Source: an uncultured Clostridium sp. (lineage in GTDB: Bacteria > Bacillota > Clostridia > TANB77 > CAG-508). Taken from it: a stretch of 64,000 bases of DNA. The notes beneath the pieces are model-generated. The model had not been told where the DNA came from. It was given only the letters and a program-made list of their open reading frames with translations, and did not search any database. The stretch covers positions 58,615-122,614 of the forward strand of contig CAMXJY010000005.1 of the NCBI GenBank assembly GCA_947244325.1, written 5' to 3'. This document shows positions 36,480-45,502 of this stretch, piece after piece; positions within the stretch are counted from its first letter, which is position 1; every line of letters begins with the position of its first letter. The position numbers and the translations under genes are program-made.

Positions 36480-37503
36480 ATGGATAATTCTTTATTAAAG
36501 CAGGTTTTACGAGAATATGACGAAAAAAGAACCAGAGCAGTATTAGAAGCAGAAAATAGAAAAAAAGAATTATTAAAAGTTAATCCAAAACTTTTAGAAA
36601 TAGAAAATGAACTTTCCAAAAATTCTTTACAAACAGCAAAATCTATTCTTTTAGCAGATTCTAAAGAAAAAGCTTCTTTGATTGCAAGTTTAAAAAAGAA
36701 AAATAATTCGTTAATAAAAGAAAAAAATGAATTTATAAAAAATCTTTCTAAAGAAAATAACTATCTTAATCCACATTTTGACTGCAAATTGTGCAAAGAT
36801 ACTGGATATGTTCAAAAAGATAATTCTTTAGTTATGTGTTCTTGCTTAAAGCAAAGAATATTCGATATAGCATATAATAAATCAAATATGGGAAATCTAG
36901 AAAGAGAAAATTTTTCAAATTTTGATTTAAGAATTTTTTCAGATAAACCTGATACAGAAAAATATAAATCTGATATTTCACCTCGTGAAAATATACAAAT
37001 AATTAGAGAAAAAGCAAAAAGCTTTATTGAAAATTTTGATAACCCTGAAGAAAAAAACCTTATCTTTACTGGTAATACTGGTGTTCGGAAAAACTTTTTT
37101 AACAAATTGTATTGCAAACGAAGTATTAAAAATAGGAAAAACGGTTCTTTATCAAACAGCACCAGTTATGTTTGACGAAATAAATGATGCAAAATTTGGT
37201 AGAGAAAATGCAAGATTTGATTTATATGAAAATATATTAAATGTTGATTTACTTATTATTGATGATTTAGGAACAGAAAAAATTACTGATACAAAAATTA
37301 CTGAACTATTTACAATTATTAATACAAGACTTCTAAATCAAAATCACAAAATTACAAAAACAATAATTTCAACTAACTTAAATATAGATGAATTATTTAA
37401 AACATATACAACACGTATTGGTTCTCGTTTAGCTGGAAATTACAGATTTATACGTTTTTTCGGTGATGATTTACGTTTTAAAAAAGGAAAAAAAGAATTA
37501 TAA
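36480..37503 (+). pseudogene. dnaI: DnaI/DnaC-like helicase loader, frameshifted in Walker A
   Basis: One gene in two phases. The first 202 codons (36480-37085) carry the N-terminal helicase-interaction region and a zinc-type cysteine cluster (CKLCKDTGYV...MCSCLKQR). The P-loop then reads GNTGV and loses phase. Dropping the C at 37086 restores GNTGVGKTFLTNCIANEVL and the remaining AAA+ domain (Walker B LLIIDDLGTEK, sensor 1 STNL, arginine-finger region TTRIGSRL) to 37503. Intact, it would be about 340 residues. Since the loader is normally essential, a sequencing error is plausible; otherwise another loader must exist. Confidence 0.75.
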
Positions 37504-37506
37504 ATT

Positions 37507-37552
37507 AAAGAAAGTGGATAATAAATTAATTATATCTACTTTCTTTTTTACT
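37507..37552. terminator. terminator after the dnaI-like gene
   Basis: AAAGAAAGT and ACTTTCTTTTTT arms with an inner GATA/TATC pair lie 4 bases after the stop codon. Confidence 0.8.
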
Positions 37553-37580
37553 ATAAGTATTCTAATATTTTCCATAATTT

Positions 37581-37614
37581 AAAGCTCACTTTATTTTATT
37601 GTAAAGCGAGCTTT
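37581..37614. terminator. terminator after gyrA
   Basis: AAAGCTCACTTTA (37581-37593) and TAAAGCGAGCTTT (37602-37614) pair with one mismatch between the convergent dnaI-like and gyrA genes. Confidence 0.8.
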
Positions 37615-37624
37615 TATCTTATTT

Positions 37625-40066
37625 TTAAATTACATAATCATCATCTTGATCTACAATTTTTTCTATACTTACTACTTTTCCATCATTTGTTCTCATTAGA
37701 GTAACACCTTGTGTTGATCTTCCAAGAACACTAATTTCTCCTGTATTTAATCTAATAATTGTTCCTGTATCTGTTATAAGCATTATATCTTCTGTTCCAC
37801 TTACAATCTTAATTCCTACAATTTCACCTGTTTTTGGTGTTATTTTATAAGTTATAACTCCACGTCCACCTCTGTTTTGAACTCTGTATTCATCTAATTC
37901 TGTTCTCTTTCCAAAACCATTTTCTGTGATTGCAAGTAATGTAGCCTTACTTCCTGTTATAATTGGTTCCATTCCGATTACATAATCTCCATCATCTAAT
38001 CTCATTCCAATTACACCTTGTGCTGTTCTTCCTACTGGTCTAACATCTTTTTCATCAAATGTTATGCTCATACCTTTTCTTGTAACTAAAACAACATTAT
38101 CTTGTCCATCTGTCATTCTAACATCTATTAATTCGTCATCTTCTTTTAATGTTATTCCCATTAATCCTGTTTTTCTGTTAGAATCATATTCTGAAAGTGG
38201 TGTTTTCTTAATTAAACCATTTTTTGTTCCCATTAGTAAGTATTTTCCATCAGCAAAATTTTGTAATGGTATAATTGCTGAAATTTTTTCACCAGCTTCT
38301 AAGTTTAATAGATTTACTATTGCTGTTCCTTTAGCTGTTCTTCCTGCTTCTGGTACTTCATATCCACGTAATCTATACATTTTTCCTTTATTACTAAAGA
38401 ATAATATTGTATCATGTGTAGATGCTGTAAATATTTCTTTAACAAAATCATCTTCTCTAGTAGCTATACCTGTGATACCTTTTCCACCTCTTCTTTGGCT
38501 CTTATACGTATCTATTGGCATTCTCTTGATATATCCAAAACGAGTTAAAGCTATTATTGTTTGTTCTTCTTTTATTAAATCTTCGTCTTCAATATCCCCT
38601 TCTGCTGGTGCTATTTTTGTTAATCTTTCATCACCATATTTATCTTTTATTTCTAAAAGTTCTGTTTTAATTATATCAAAAACTAAAGTTTCGCTAGCTA
38701 AGATTTCTTTTAAATATGCTATTAATTTCATTAATTCTGCATATTCTTCTTCAAGTTTTTCTCTTTGTAATCCTGATAATCTCTTAAGTTGCATATCAAG
38801 TATTGCTTGTGCTTGTATATCAGTAAGTTTAAATCTTTCCATCAATCTTTCTTTTGCATCATCATAAGATTCACGAATTATTTTTATTACTTCATCAATA
38901 TTATCAATAGCAATAATTAAACCTTCTAATATATGAGCTCTTGCTTCTGCTTTATCAAGTTCAAATTTTGTTCTTCTTAAAATAACTTCTTTTCTATGTT
39001 TAATATATTCTTCTAAACATTGTTTTAATGTTAAAATTTTAGGCTCACCATTTACTAAAGCAAGCATTATAACACCAAAAGTATCTTGCATTTGAGTATG
39101 TTTAAATAATTGATTTAAAATAACTTGAGGTCTTGCATCTCTTTTTAATTCTATAACAACTCTTACTCTTTCTTGTCTGTCTGATTCATCTCTTACTTCT
39201 GATATTCCTTCTATTTTTTTGTCTTTTACTAATTCATCTATTTTTATAATTAAATTAGCTTTATTTACTTGGTATGGAAGTGAACGAATTATTATTCTTT
39301 GTTTACCTCCAGACATTTCTTCTATTTCTGTCTCAGCTCTTACTGTTATTTTTCCTCTTCCTGTTGTATAAGCTTCTTTTATTCCATCTTTTCCAATAAT
39401 CATAGCTCCTGTTGGAAAATCTGGACCTTTTATATATTGCATTAATTCTTCATTTGTAATTTCATGATTATCTATTACTTGTATAGCACCATTTATTACT
39501 TCTGTTAAATTATGTGGTGGTATATTAGTAGCCATACCAACAGCAATTCCTGAAGATCCATTTATTAATAGTGCAGGTATTTTTGAAGGTAAAACAGTTG
39601 GTTCTTGAAGTCTATCATCATAGTTTGGCATAAAATCTACTGTATTTTTTTCTATATCTACTAACATTTGCTCTGCAATTTTTGACATTCTAGATTCTGT
39701 ATACCTCATTGCAGCGGCACCATCACCATCTATAGATCCAAAGTTTCCGTGTCCATCAATTAATGTATATCTCATTGAAAAATCTTGTGCAAGTCTTACC
39801 ATTGCATCATATACTGAAGAATCACCATGAGGATGATATCTTCCTAAAACAGATCCAACAGTATTAGCGCATTTTCTGTATGGTTTATCTGATGTTATTC
39901 CATCTTCATGCATAGAATATAAAATTCTTCTATGAACTGGTTTTAAACCATCTCTAACATCTGGTAATGCACGAGAAACTATAACACTCATAGCATAATC
40001 AATATATGCTGTTTTCATTTCTGTTTCTATGTTTCTTTCGATTATTTTTCCATCTTGTCTTTCCAT
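37625..40066 (-). CDS. gyrA: DNA gyrase subunit A
   Basis: An 813-residue protein with the breakage-reunion domain including the active-site tyrosine in AAMRYTESRM (about residue 120). The quinolone-resistance region (GRYHPHGDSSVYDAMVRLAQDF) has Ser-Val at the usual determinant positions, predicting fluoroquinolone sensitivity at this site. Six C-terminal beta-pinwheel blades follow, with the GyrA box QRRGGKG. It acts with GyrB, but here it is about 5 kb away because the VirB4-like operon lies between them; in many Firmicutes gyrB and gyrA are adjacent. Confidence 0.97.
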   Translation of the reverse strand: MERQDGKIIERNIETEMKTAYIDYAMSVIVSRALPDVRDGLKPVHRRILYSMHEDGITSDKPYRKCANTVGSVLGRYHPHGDSSVYDAMVRLAQDFSMRYTLIDGHGNFGSIDGDGAAAMRYTESRMSKIAEQMLVDIEKNTVDFMPNYDDRLQEPTVLPSKIPALLINGSSGIAVGMATNIPPHNLTEVINGAIQVIDNHEITNEELMQYIKGPDFPTGAMIIGKDGIKEAYTTGRGKITVRAETEIEEMSGGKQRIIIRSLPYQVNKANLIIKIDELVKDKKIEGISEVRDESDRQERVRVVIELKRDARPQVILNQLFKHTQMQDTFGVIMLALVNGEPKILTLKQCLEEYIKHRKEVILRRTKFELDKAEARAHILEGLIIAIDNIDEVIKIIRESYDDAKERLMERFKLTDIQAQAILDMQLKRLSGLQREKLEEEYAELMKLIAYLKEILASETLVFDIIKTELLEIKDKYGDERLTKIAPAEGDIEDEDLIKEEQTIIALTRFGYIKRMPIDTYKSQRRGGKGITGIATREDDFVKEIFTASTHDTILFFSNKGKMYRLRGYEVPEAGRTAKGTAIVNLLNLEAGEKISAIIPLQNFADGKYLLMGTKNGLIKKTPLSEYDSNRKTGLMGITLKEDDELIDVRMTDGQDNVVLVTRKGMSITFDEKDVRPVGRTAQGVIGMRLDDGDYVIGMEPIITGSKATLLAITENGFGKRTELDEYRVQNRGGRGVITYKITPKTGEIVGIKIVSGTEDIMLITDTGTIIRLNTGEISVLGRSTQGVTLMRTNDGKVVSIEKIVDQDDDYVI

Positions 40067-40141
40067 TCATTAACCTCTTTTCTTACTTATACTTTTCTTC
40101 TTGCATTATATAATAAATATGACTAAAAAAGCAAGGAAAAA

Positions 40142-40168
40142 AGGCAAAAAATTTGTTTATTTTTGCCT
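40142..40168 (-). terminator. terminator after the 40219-40956 gene
   Basis: AGGCAAAAA (40142-40150) and TTTTTGCCT (40160-40168) form a 9-bp stem followed on the minus strand by TTTTTTCC. It separates the T4SS-associated genes from gyrA transcription. Confidence 0.8.
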
Positions 40169-40218
40169 AAAAAGTTATACTTTTTTATGTATTTTTTTCA
40201 TTCTATTTTCTATGTTTT

Positions 40219-40956
40219 TTAAGCTAATTTTTTTGCTAAATTCCACTCATCTTCACTTATATTAAAATCTTTACCATTATTTTTTATTAAATTATGTATA
40301 TTCTCTATTTTTCTCGCTTCATTAATAGTATTTTCAAGTGGTACAGTTTTCTTTAAATAATTTTCAATATTTTTATAATCTTTTTCCATTGATTTAAAAT
40401 CTTTATTTTCATAAGAAATTTTCCATTTATCACAATAACTTTCAAGTTTCTCAACAGCTTTTATTTGATTTGTTAATGTTTCTTCTATTTTACTACTTAC
40501 TGAATTTATTATTGAATTTTTACTTTGTTTTATTAAACTTGCAATACTGCTATTTATTAATTTTTTATCTTTTGCAAATTTAATTGATAAATCTAATAAA
40601 TCAGAAACATTATCTAAAATACCACCTTTTTTCACTGCCATTTGTATTTGAGAAATATTTTCAAAATTGCCTGTTATAATTCCTATAGCACTTTTTCCAA
40701 ATTCTATTCCACTATTTACAATTTCTTTTATTCCTTCCTTAAATCCTTGCTCTAAAATTGCATCTTTTATATCTATAACTTGATCTTCTATTAAATCTGG
40801 AAGAGCTGCTTTTATTCCAATATCAACTGCTGTATTTATTGCTTTTCCTATATCACTTTCTAAAAAATTTTTCTGTGCATCTAATATATTTTGACTAAAA
40901 CTTCTATTTTCACTTTTTTCTAAATTATTATTTACTTCTAATTCTAAATTCTGCAT
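40219..40956 (-). CDS. hypothetical helical protein downstream of the VirB4-like operon
   Basis: A 245-residue protein, mostly amphipathic helix. It has Gly/Ala-spaced segments (IGKAINTAVDIGIKAALP, FGKSAIGIITG) suggestive of membrane association or glycine-zipper packing, and a coiled C-terminal half. No signal peptide and no recognised family. It follows the TadZ-like gene by 112 bases on the same strand and may be part of the secretion cluster, as accessory protein or substrate; this is inference from position. Confidence 0.55.
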   Translation of the reverse strand: MQNLELEVNNNLEKSENRSFSQNILDAQKNFLESDIGKAINTAVDIGIKAALPDLIEDQVIDIKDAILEQGFKEGIKEIVNSGIEFGKSAIGIITGNFENISQIQMAVKKGGILDNVSDLLDLSIKFAKDKKLINSSIASLIKQSKNSIINSVSSKIEETLTNQIKAVEKLESYCDKWKISYENKDFKSMEKDYKNIENYLKKTVPLENTINEARKIENIHNLIKNNGKDFNISEDEWNLAKKLA

Positions 40957-41068
40957 ACATTTTCACCTCTCATATTATATTTACTCAGTTATTAATTTCT
41001 TACAACTTTCGCCTAAAGCTTTATTTTAAAGAAGTGCAGAGCACTTTCATATAATTTTTTTATTTAAT

Positions 41069-42283
41069 TTAAGCATTTAATACTTCAAAAATTTTCTCAT
41101 ATTCTTGTTTATCTATATTTTTAGACATATTTTTATTAATTAATAAATTATATTTCTCTTCATAATTTATTTTTCCTATTATTTCAAAATCAGAAAATAA
41201 CTCTTCTAAAACTACTTCAGCTATTTGATATTTATTAACCTTATTAAAAACAATTTTTATTTTATCTACATCAATATTAAAATCTTCTAAAAATATTTCT
41301 AATAAATTATTTGATTTTTTTATTTCTGATAAATTAGGCTCTACTAAAAATATTATTTTATCTCCTTTAGATAAAATAGTTTTAACAAATTTATAATTCA
41401 TATTAGAAGATGTATCAATTACTATAAATTCATATTTTACTTTTAATTTTTCAAATATTTCATTTATTTCATCATTTCTTATAATACTATTTTCACAAAA
41501 CAAATGATTTGGAGCACAAATTACGTCTAAATTATTGTTTATCTTTTTTATTAAACTTTCAAAATTTAATTTATCATAATTTGAAGGATATTTATTTATT
41601 CCAAAAATAGTATTTATACTATTATTAAAAATATCAAAATCTATTAGTAATACTTTTTTATTTTTAAGTCCAATAACATTTGCAAGAATACTAGATACAA
41701 TACTTTTTCCAACTCCAAAATTTCCTGTTACAACTACAATTTTATTATCTTCATCAATATTAAAAATAGCTTTTTGAGGCTTTATTTTTTTATATTTTTT
41801 TTCTTTATTCAAATTTACTCTTTTTATACTATTTATTTTTTTATTTTCTATTGTTATATCTTTTTTATTATTTAAAATCATATTTTTTAATTGATTTATT
41901 TCTCTTGATAATCCTACATTTAAATCACTTTCATTTTCATTAAACTTACTAAAAAACATTTCATAATTTTCATCATTTAAGTAATATATTTTATATATTT
42001 TTTTACTATTTAAAAATATTTCTATATCTTCATTTTTTTCTTTTAAAAAAACTATAATTTCTATATTTTCTTTTAACATTTTTATTTTATTTATTAAAAT
42101 ATTAAAATTATATTCTTCTGGAAGAATATTACTAATTATAGCTATATCAATATCTTTTTTCTCTTCTAAAACTTCAATAATTCCTTCTTGATATTGTATA
42201 TCTGTTCCTTCTACTTGACAATTTTTAAATTTTTTTAATGTTTCATTTATATATGGATTTCCTATTGCTGTTATTATTTTCAC
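41069..42283 (-). CDS. CpaE/TadZ-like ATPase of the MinD/ParA superfamily
   Basis: A 404-residue protein starting at GTG 42283, one base short of the VirB4 stop, with SD GGAG inside that gene. Residues 1-120 look like a degenerate receiver domain, as in CpaE/TadZ. Residues about 180-400 are a P-loop domain with Walker A GNFGVGKS, the MinD-type KKVLLIDFDIFN segment and FIVIDTSSNM as Walker B. The P-loop lacks the early deviant lysine (KGG) of ParA/MinD. TadZ-like ATPases position pilus/secretion ATPases at specific sites in the cell, which fits the direct coupling to a VirB4-like gene. Confidence 0.75.
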   Translation of the reverse strand: MKIITAIGNPYINETLKKFKNCQVEGTDIQYQEGIIEVLEEKKDIDIAIISNILPEEYNFNILINKIKMLKENIEIIVFLKEKNEDIEIFLNSKKIYKIYYLNDENYEMFFSKFNENESDLNVGLSREINQLKNMILNNKKDITIENKKINSIKRVNLNKEKKYKKIKPQKAIFNIDEDNKIVVVTGNFGVGKSIVSSILANVIGLKNKKVLLIDFDIFNNSINTIFGINKYPSNYDKLNFESLIKKINNNLDVICAPNHLFCENSIIRNDEINEIFEKLKVKYEFIVIDTSSNMNYKFVKTILSKGDKIIFLVEPNLSEIKKSNNLLEIFLEDFNIDVDKIKIVFNKVNKYQIAEVVLEELFSDFEIIGKINYEEKYNLLINKNMSKNIDKQEYEKIFEVLNA

Positions 42284-44044
42284 TTATATCATCTCCTTTT
42301 CTTCTTCTGAAGCTTCTATTTTTGCAAGAATATGATTATCTCCAATAAACATTAAGCTTTCTCCTCTTTTTAATGATTTTATTTCTATTTTTTCTTTTTC
42401 TGATATATTCGCATATTTTTCTAATACTAAAATATTTTCTTCTTCTAAAGAAAAAAATGATTTTATACTAGAATTATTTAAAATACTTTTTCCATATGCA
42501 CCATCATCTAAACTAAATAAATCAGAAACATCCTGTGTTATTGCTACTGCACTTCCACCATATTTTCTTATAGTTTTAAAAATTTTATATATAAAACTTG
42601 CTACAAATTTATTCGATGTAACACCTATAAGTCTCCACACCTCGTCTAAGTAAATCGCTTTGTTTATATCTCTAAATCTTTTAATTTTATCCCAAAATAA
42701 ATCTGTGAAAATATACATTCCATATTTTAAATTATCTTCACCTAATTCATAAATATCACCAACTATCAATTTATTATTAAGTTCTACATTTGTATAATTA
42801 TTTAAAAATTTAAGCGAACCAAATATAAATGGATATAATTTTCTTTTAAAAAACAATGTTTTTTTATCTTTTTCAAAAACATTGTATAAATCTTCTAAAA
42901 TTGGCATATCCTTGTTTGATTTAAAAATTCTATTATTATTTTCATCAAATTTATATAAGGAATTATCATCAAAAGTTATTCCTTTTTCTTTGTAAACTTC
43001 TATTAATTTTTCTTCTAATAGTGCTATTTTTTCCTCATCTAATTCTCCAAAAACTAAACTAAAAAATCCTCTTAATTTTCCTATTTTAGTTGTTAAAAAT
43101 CCTTTTTCTTCTTCAATTGATTCCTCCCTTATATCTAAAATATTGATATAAGAATCTGAAGTCGGTCCAAATTTAATACAAACGCCATCTAAATTTTCAC
43201 AAATTTTTGTATATTCTCTTTCTGGATCTATAATATATTGCTCTAATCCTAAAATTCTATATCTTAATATTAATAATTTTGTATAAAATGATTTTCCCGC
43301 TCCACTTGTTCCAAATACACACATATTAGCATTTTTATATTTATATTTATTAAATCTATCTACTAAAATAATAGAATTATTATATATATTTGTTCCTATA
43401 AAAATTCCATCTTCATCACATAAATTTGATGAAATAAAAGGATATGTCGATATTAAACCATTTCCTAATATATTTCTTTTGCTTATATTTTTAATATCTA
43501 TATTATTACTCATAAGTGGCAAACACGATTTAAAATTTTGCTCCTGTCTAAAATTCGATTTTCTTGTCATCATTCCAGAAGCTTGAAGTATTCCCTCTAT
43601 TTTATTTATATTTCTTTCTAATTCTTTTTCATTTTCAGCAATTATGTTTATATAGGTATAAAGAAAATATAATTCTTCATTGTTTACTTGCATTTCTTTT
43701 CTTATGTATTTTGCATCATTATAAGTATATGCTGCAATATCAATATCCTCCCTATTTGAATTACCTGATTTTAGGTCAACTCCAACATTTCCAATAAAAT
43801 ATGTTAAATCTTTTATTGTTCTATATGTATCTTGTTTTTCATAAAATATAGATATACTCATGTTTACATTAGTATTTATTAAATTTTTAAAAATAATATC
43901 ACTATATTCTCTATAATAGTCTATTATTAAAATTCCTCCAAAATATTTACCATCTATTTCTAAATATTTAGGATTTTTATTATTTATATAACTTGGTGCC
44001 ATTTTATCTTTTGGATTTAATATTCCTTCATAAAAACTTTCTAT
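42284..44044 (-). CDS. VirB4-like secretion ATPase, C-terminal protein; probable ATA start
   Basis: About 586 residues. It begins with ESFYEGILNPKDKMAPSY, matching the ...KDIIAPS segment that precedes the ATPase in Gram-positive VirB4/TraE/Tn916 ORF16 proteins. Then come Walker A GTSGAGKSF, the DPEREY motif, a helical insertion and Walker B AIYLDEVW, followed by RKYGGSAVAITQD. The ATG at 44002 would cut off the conserved start and has no SD. AAAGGAG lies 6 bases before ATA 44044 in the right phase, so ATA (or ATT 44047) is proposed. The missing N-terminal third is encoded by the separate gene upstream. Confidence 0.8.
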   Translation of the reverse strand: MESFYEGILNPKDKMAPSYINNKNPKYLEIDGKYFGGILIIDYYREYSDIIFKNLINTNVNMSISIFYEKQDTYRTIKDLTYFIGNVGVDLKSGNSNREDIDIAAYTYNDAKYIRKEMQVNNEELYFLYTYINIIAENEKELERNINKIEGILQASGMMTRKSNFRQEQNFKSCLPLMSNNIDIKNISKRNILGNGLISTYPFISSNLCDEDGIFIGTNIYNNSIILVDRFNKYKYKNANMCVFGTSGAGKSFYTKLLILRYRILGLEQYIIDPEREYTKICENLDGVCIKFGPTSDSYINILDIREESIEEEKGFLTTKIGKLRGFFSLVFGELDEEKIALLEEKLIEVYKEKGITFDDNSLYKFDENNNRIFKSNKDMPILEDLYNVFEKDKKTLFFKRKLYPFIFGSLKFLNNYTNVELNNKLIVGDIYELGEDNLKYGMYIFTDLFWDKIKRFRDINKAIYLDEVWRLIGVTSNKFVASFIYKIFKTIRKYGGSAVAITQDVSDLFSLDDGAYGKSILNNSSIKSFFSLEEENILVLEKYANISEKEKIEIKSLKRGESLMFIGDNHILAKIEASEEEKEMI

Positions 44045-44103
44045 AATATTCTCCTTTCTATAAATTATTTATTATTATAATATTTTAAGAATAAATAGAC
44101 TTT

Positions 44104-44139
44104 ATTTTATAGGAAATATAAAACACTTTCCTATAAAAT
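44104..44139. repeat. 13-bp perfect inverted repeat between the two VirB4 halves
   Basis: ATTTTATAGGAAA (44104-44116) and TTTCCTATAAAAT (44127-44139) around a 10-base loop, in the gap between the N-terminal and C-terminal VirB4 genes. It could be a partial terminator or a processing/stability hairpin that sets the ratio of the two proteins. Confidence 0.7.
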
Positions 44140-44170
44140 TATTTAATATTAAATTTCTTGTAATAACAAT

Positions 44171-44755
44171 TTAATTTATACATTCTTCTTTAAAATTGGG
44201 ATTAAAAAACGAAATTAAAATTTTCTCTGATTCTCTTTTTGAATTAATATCATAAATTATATTTCCACATCTTGATAAAGATTCTTTTATCTTAAAATAG
44301 CTTTCATTTAAAAAATTTATAGCTATATTTTCATTTGTTTTTATATCTGCATTTTCTTTTTTAGTTGTGTCTAAAATATATTTTATTATTATAAAAAAAT
44401 TTTTTGAAGATGATTTATTTTCTTCTGTTTTTTCTTTTATAAATTCTATATATTTTTCTGATATTTCTTTTATTTTTTTATTTTCTTCTTTCTCGGAAAT
44501 TTGTTTTAGATTTGAAAAATGTTTTGATAAGTTTTCTTTTTTGCTTTGAACTACAATCTGCATATTGAAATCACATGTTTTTAAGAACAATTTATACGAA
44601 TTCAAAATTGATTCTTTTTCTAATTTTGATTTTAAATCATAATTTATTGGTACTATTTTTAATATCTTTATATACTCATTTTTATTTATAATAATACCAT
44701 TTTCAAGTATTTTATCAAAGGGAAGCCACTCTTGAGTTGTTTTCTCTTTTTTTAT
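44171..44755 (-). CDS. VirB4 N-terminal-domain-like protein, probable ATA start
   Basis: About 194 residues if started at ATA 44755, which lies 8 bases after an AAAGGAG SD. The only standard start in frame (TTG 44605) would remove the most conserved part, EWLPFDKILENGIIINKNEYIKILK then PINYDLKSKLEKESILNSY. That block matches the N-terminal region of TraE/VirB4 proteins (PFxxIxxNGII...IxxINFxxxSxxEQExI). The rest is charged helix without a P-loop. It acts presumably with the ATPase half encoded just downstream. The ATG at 44763 is out of phase and reaches a stop after three codons. Confidence 0.6.
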   Translation of the reverse strand: MKKEKTTQEWLPFDKILENGIIINKNEYIKILKIVPINYDLKSKLEKESILNSYKLFLKTCDFNMQIVVQSKKENLSKHFSNLKQISEKEENKKIKEISEKYIEFIKEKTEENKSSSKNFFIIIKYILDTTKKENADIKTNENIAINFLNESYFKIKESLSRCGNIIYDINSKRESEKILISFFNPNFKEECIN

Positions 44756-44844
44756 TTTAACATCTCCTTTCTTTTTTATTTAATTATTTTTCTGAAGGTT
44801 TTATTTATTAAAAAATTAAAAATAATTTCTAATAAATAATAAAG

Positions 44845-44864
44845 ACGTGAAAATTAATTTCACG
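44845..44864 (-). terminator. leader hairpin/attenuator-like element of the VirB4 operon
   Basis: GCGTGAAA and TTTCACGT arms followed by TCTTTATTATTT on the minus strand. It falls about 10 bases after the predicted transcription start and about 85 bases before the first SD, so it may attenuate the operon or protect the 5' end. Confidence 0.5.
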
Positions 44865-44882
44865 CCCCTTGAATTGATTTAT

Positions 44883-44911
44883 ATATTACAACACTTTTTA
44901 TAAATTGTCAA
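44883..44911 (-). promoter_or_regulatory. sigma-A promoter of the VirB4/TadZ operon
   Basis: TTGACA (44911-44906), 17-base spacer, TAATAT (44888-44883) on the minus strand; start predicted near 44876. Confidence 0.75.
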
Positions 44912-45460
44912 CGTCTTTTATATTAAAATTTCCAAAAATTACATATATTTTATAAGAATATATTTTTCAAATTTGATAATACTATAATTATAAAATTTAT
45001 ATTAGCCTAACTTAGAGTTTAATTATTGATATTTAATTTATATATATAATAAGTGATATAACTTATTATATATATAATTACTTATTAGTAATTAAAGATC
45101 GAGTTAAGATGTAGAATATTGAAAGTAATCCTTTTAGTATTTTATGTTGGATACGAAGAATATATTATATATATAAAAGCTCTTTTCTATTTTGGTTTAT
45201 GCTTTTTGTATTTTACTTTAAATTTTAATATAAAGGGTTTGAAATTACGTAATATATTTGAAGTCATGATTATACTTTTATTCAAAAGCGTTTGTTTATA
45301 ATCCAGTTTGGATGAATACAGATGTTTAGGGTGGATTTATAGTCTAGCAACTGATTAATATATGTGGTATATGGCTTATTTGTATAGTAATATGCATTAG
45401 GTCAAACTACTATGTATATTAGTTTTAGCTGAAAGTTAATATAAGTTTTATGATGATAAA
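44912..45460. other. gene-free region with a long A/T inverted repeat
   Basis: About 550 bases without a convincing gene. It contains a 17-bp perfect inverted repeat (45038-45054 and 45061-45077, six-base loop). To its right, a stretch (about 45090-45460) is less A/T-extreme than other spacers here and ends in a plus-strand-competent terminator. An untranslated RNA on the plus strand is possible, but no known RNA motif was recognised. A 60-codon frame at 45119 has no SD or protein-like sequence. Confidence 0.4.
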
Positions 45461-45490
45461 AGCCATAAAGTGAATTCTTTATGGCTTATC
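45461..45490. terminator. terminator after gyrB, bidirectional
   Basis: AAGCCATAAAG and CTTTATGGCTT arms around TGAATT, with T-rich flanks on both sides. Confidence 0.85.
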
Positions 45491-45502
45491 ATTTTATATA
45501 AA

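Noticed and set aside
38064..38867. 267-codon frame opposite gyrA
   Set aside because: Antisense shadow of gyrA, Ser/Phe/Ile-rich as expected from reverse reading of an A/T-rich gene.
31678..44044. Integrative conjugative element
   Set aside because: No relaxase, integrase, excisionase, attachment repeats or tRNA insertion was found; core replication genes lie inside the interval.
45119..45301. 60-codon plus-strand frame
   Set aside because: No SD, no ATG at the start, composition like translated A/T spacer, and no family.
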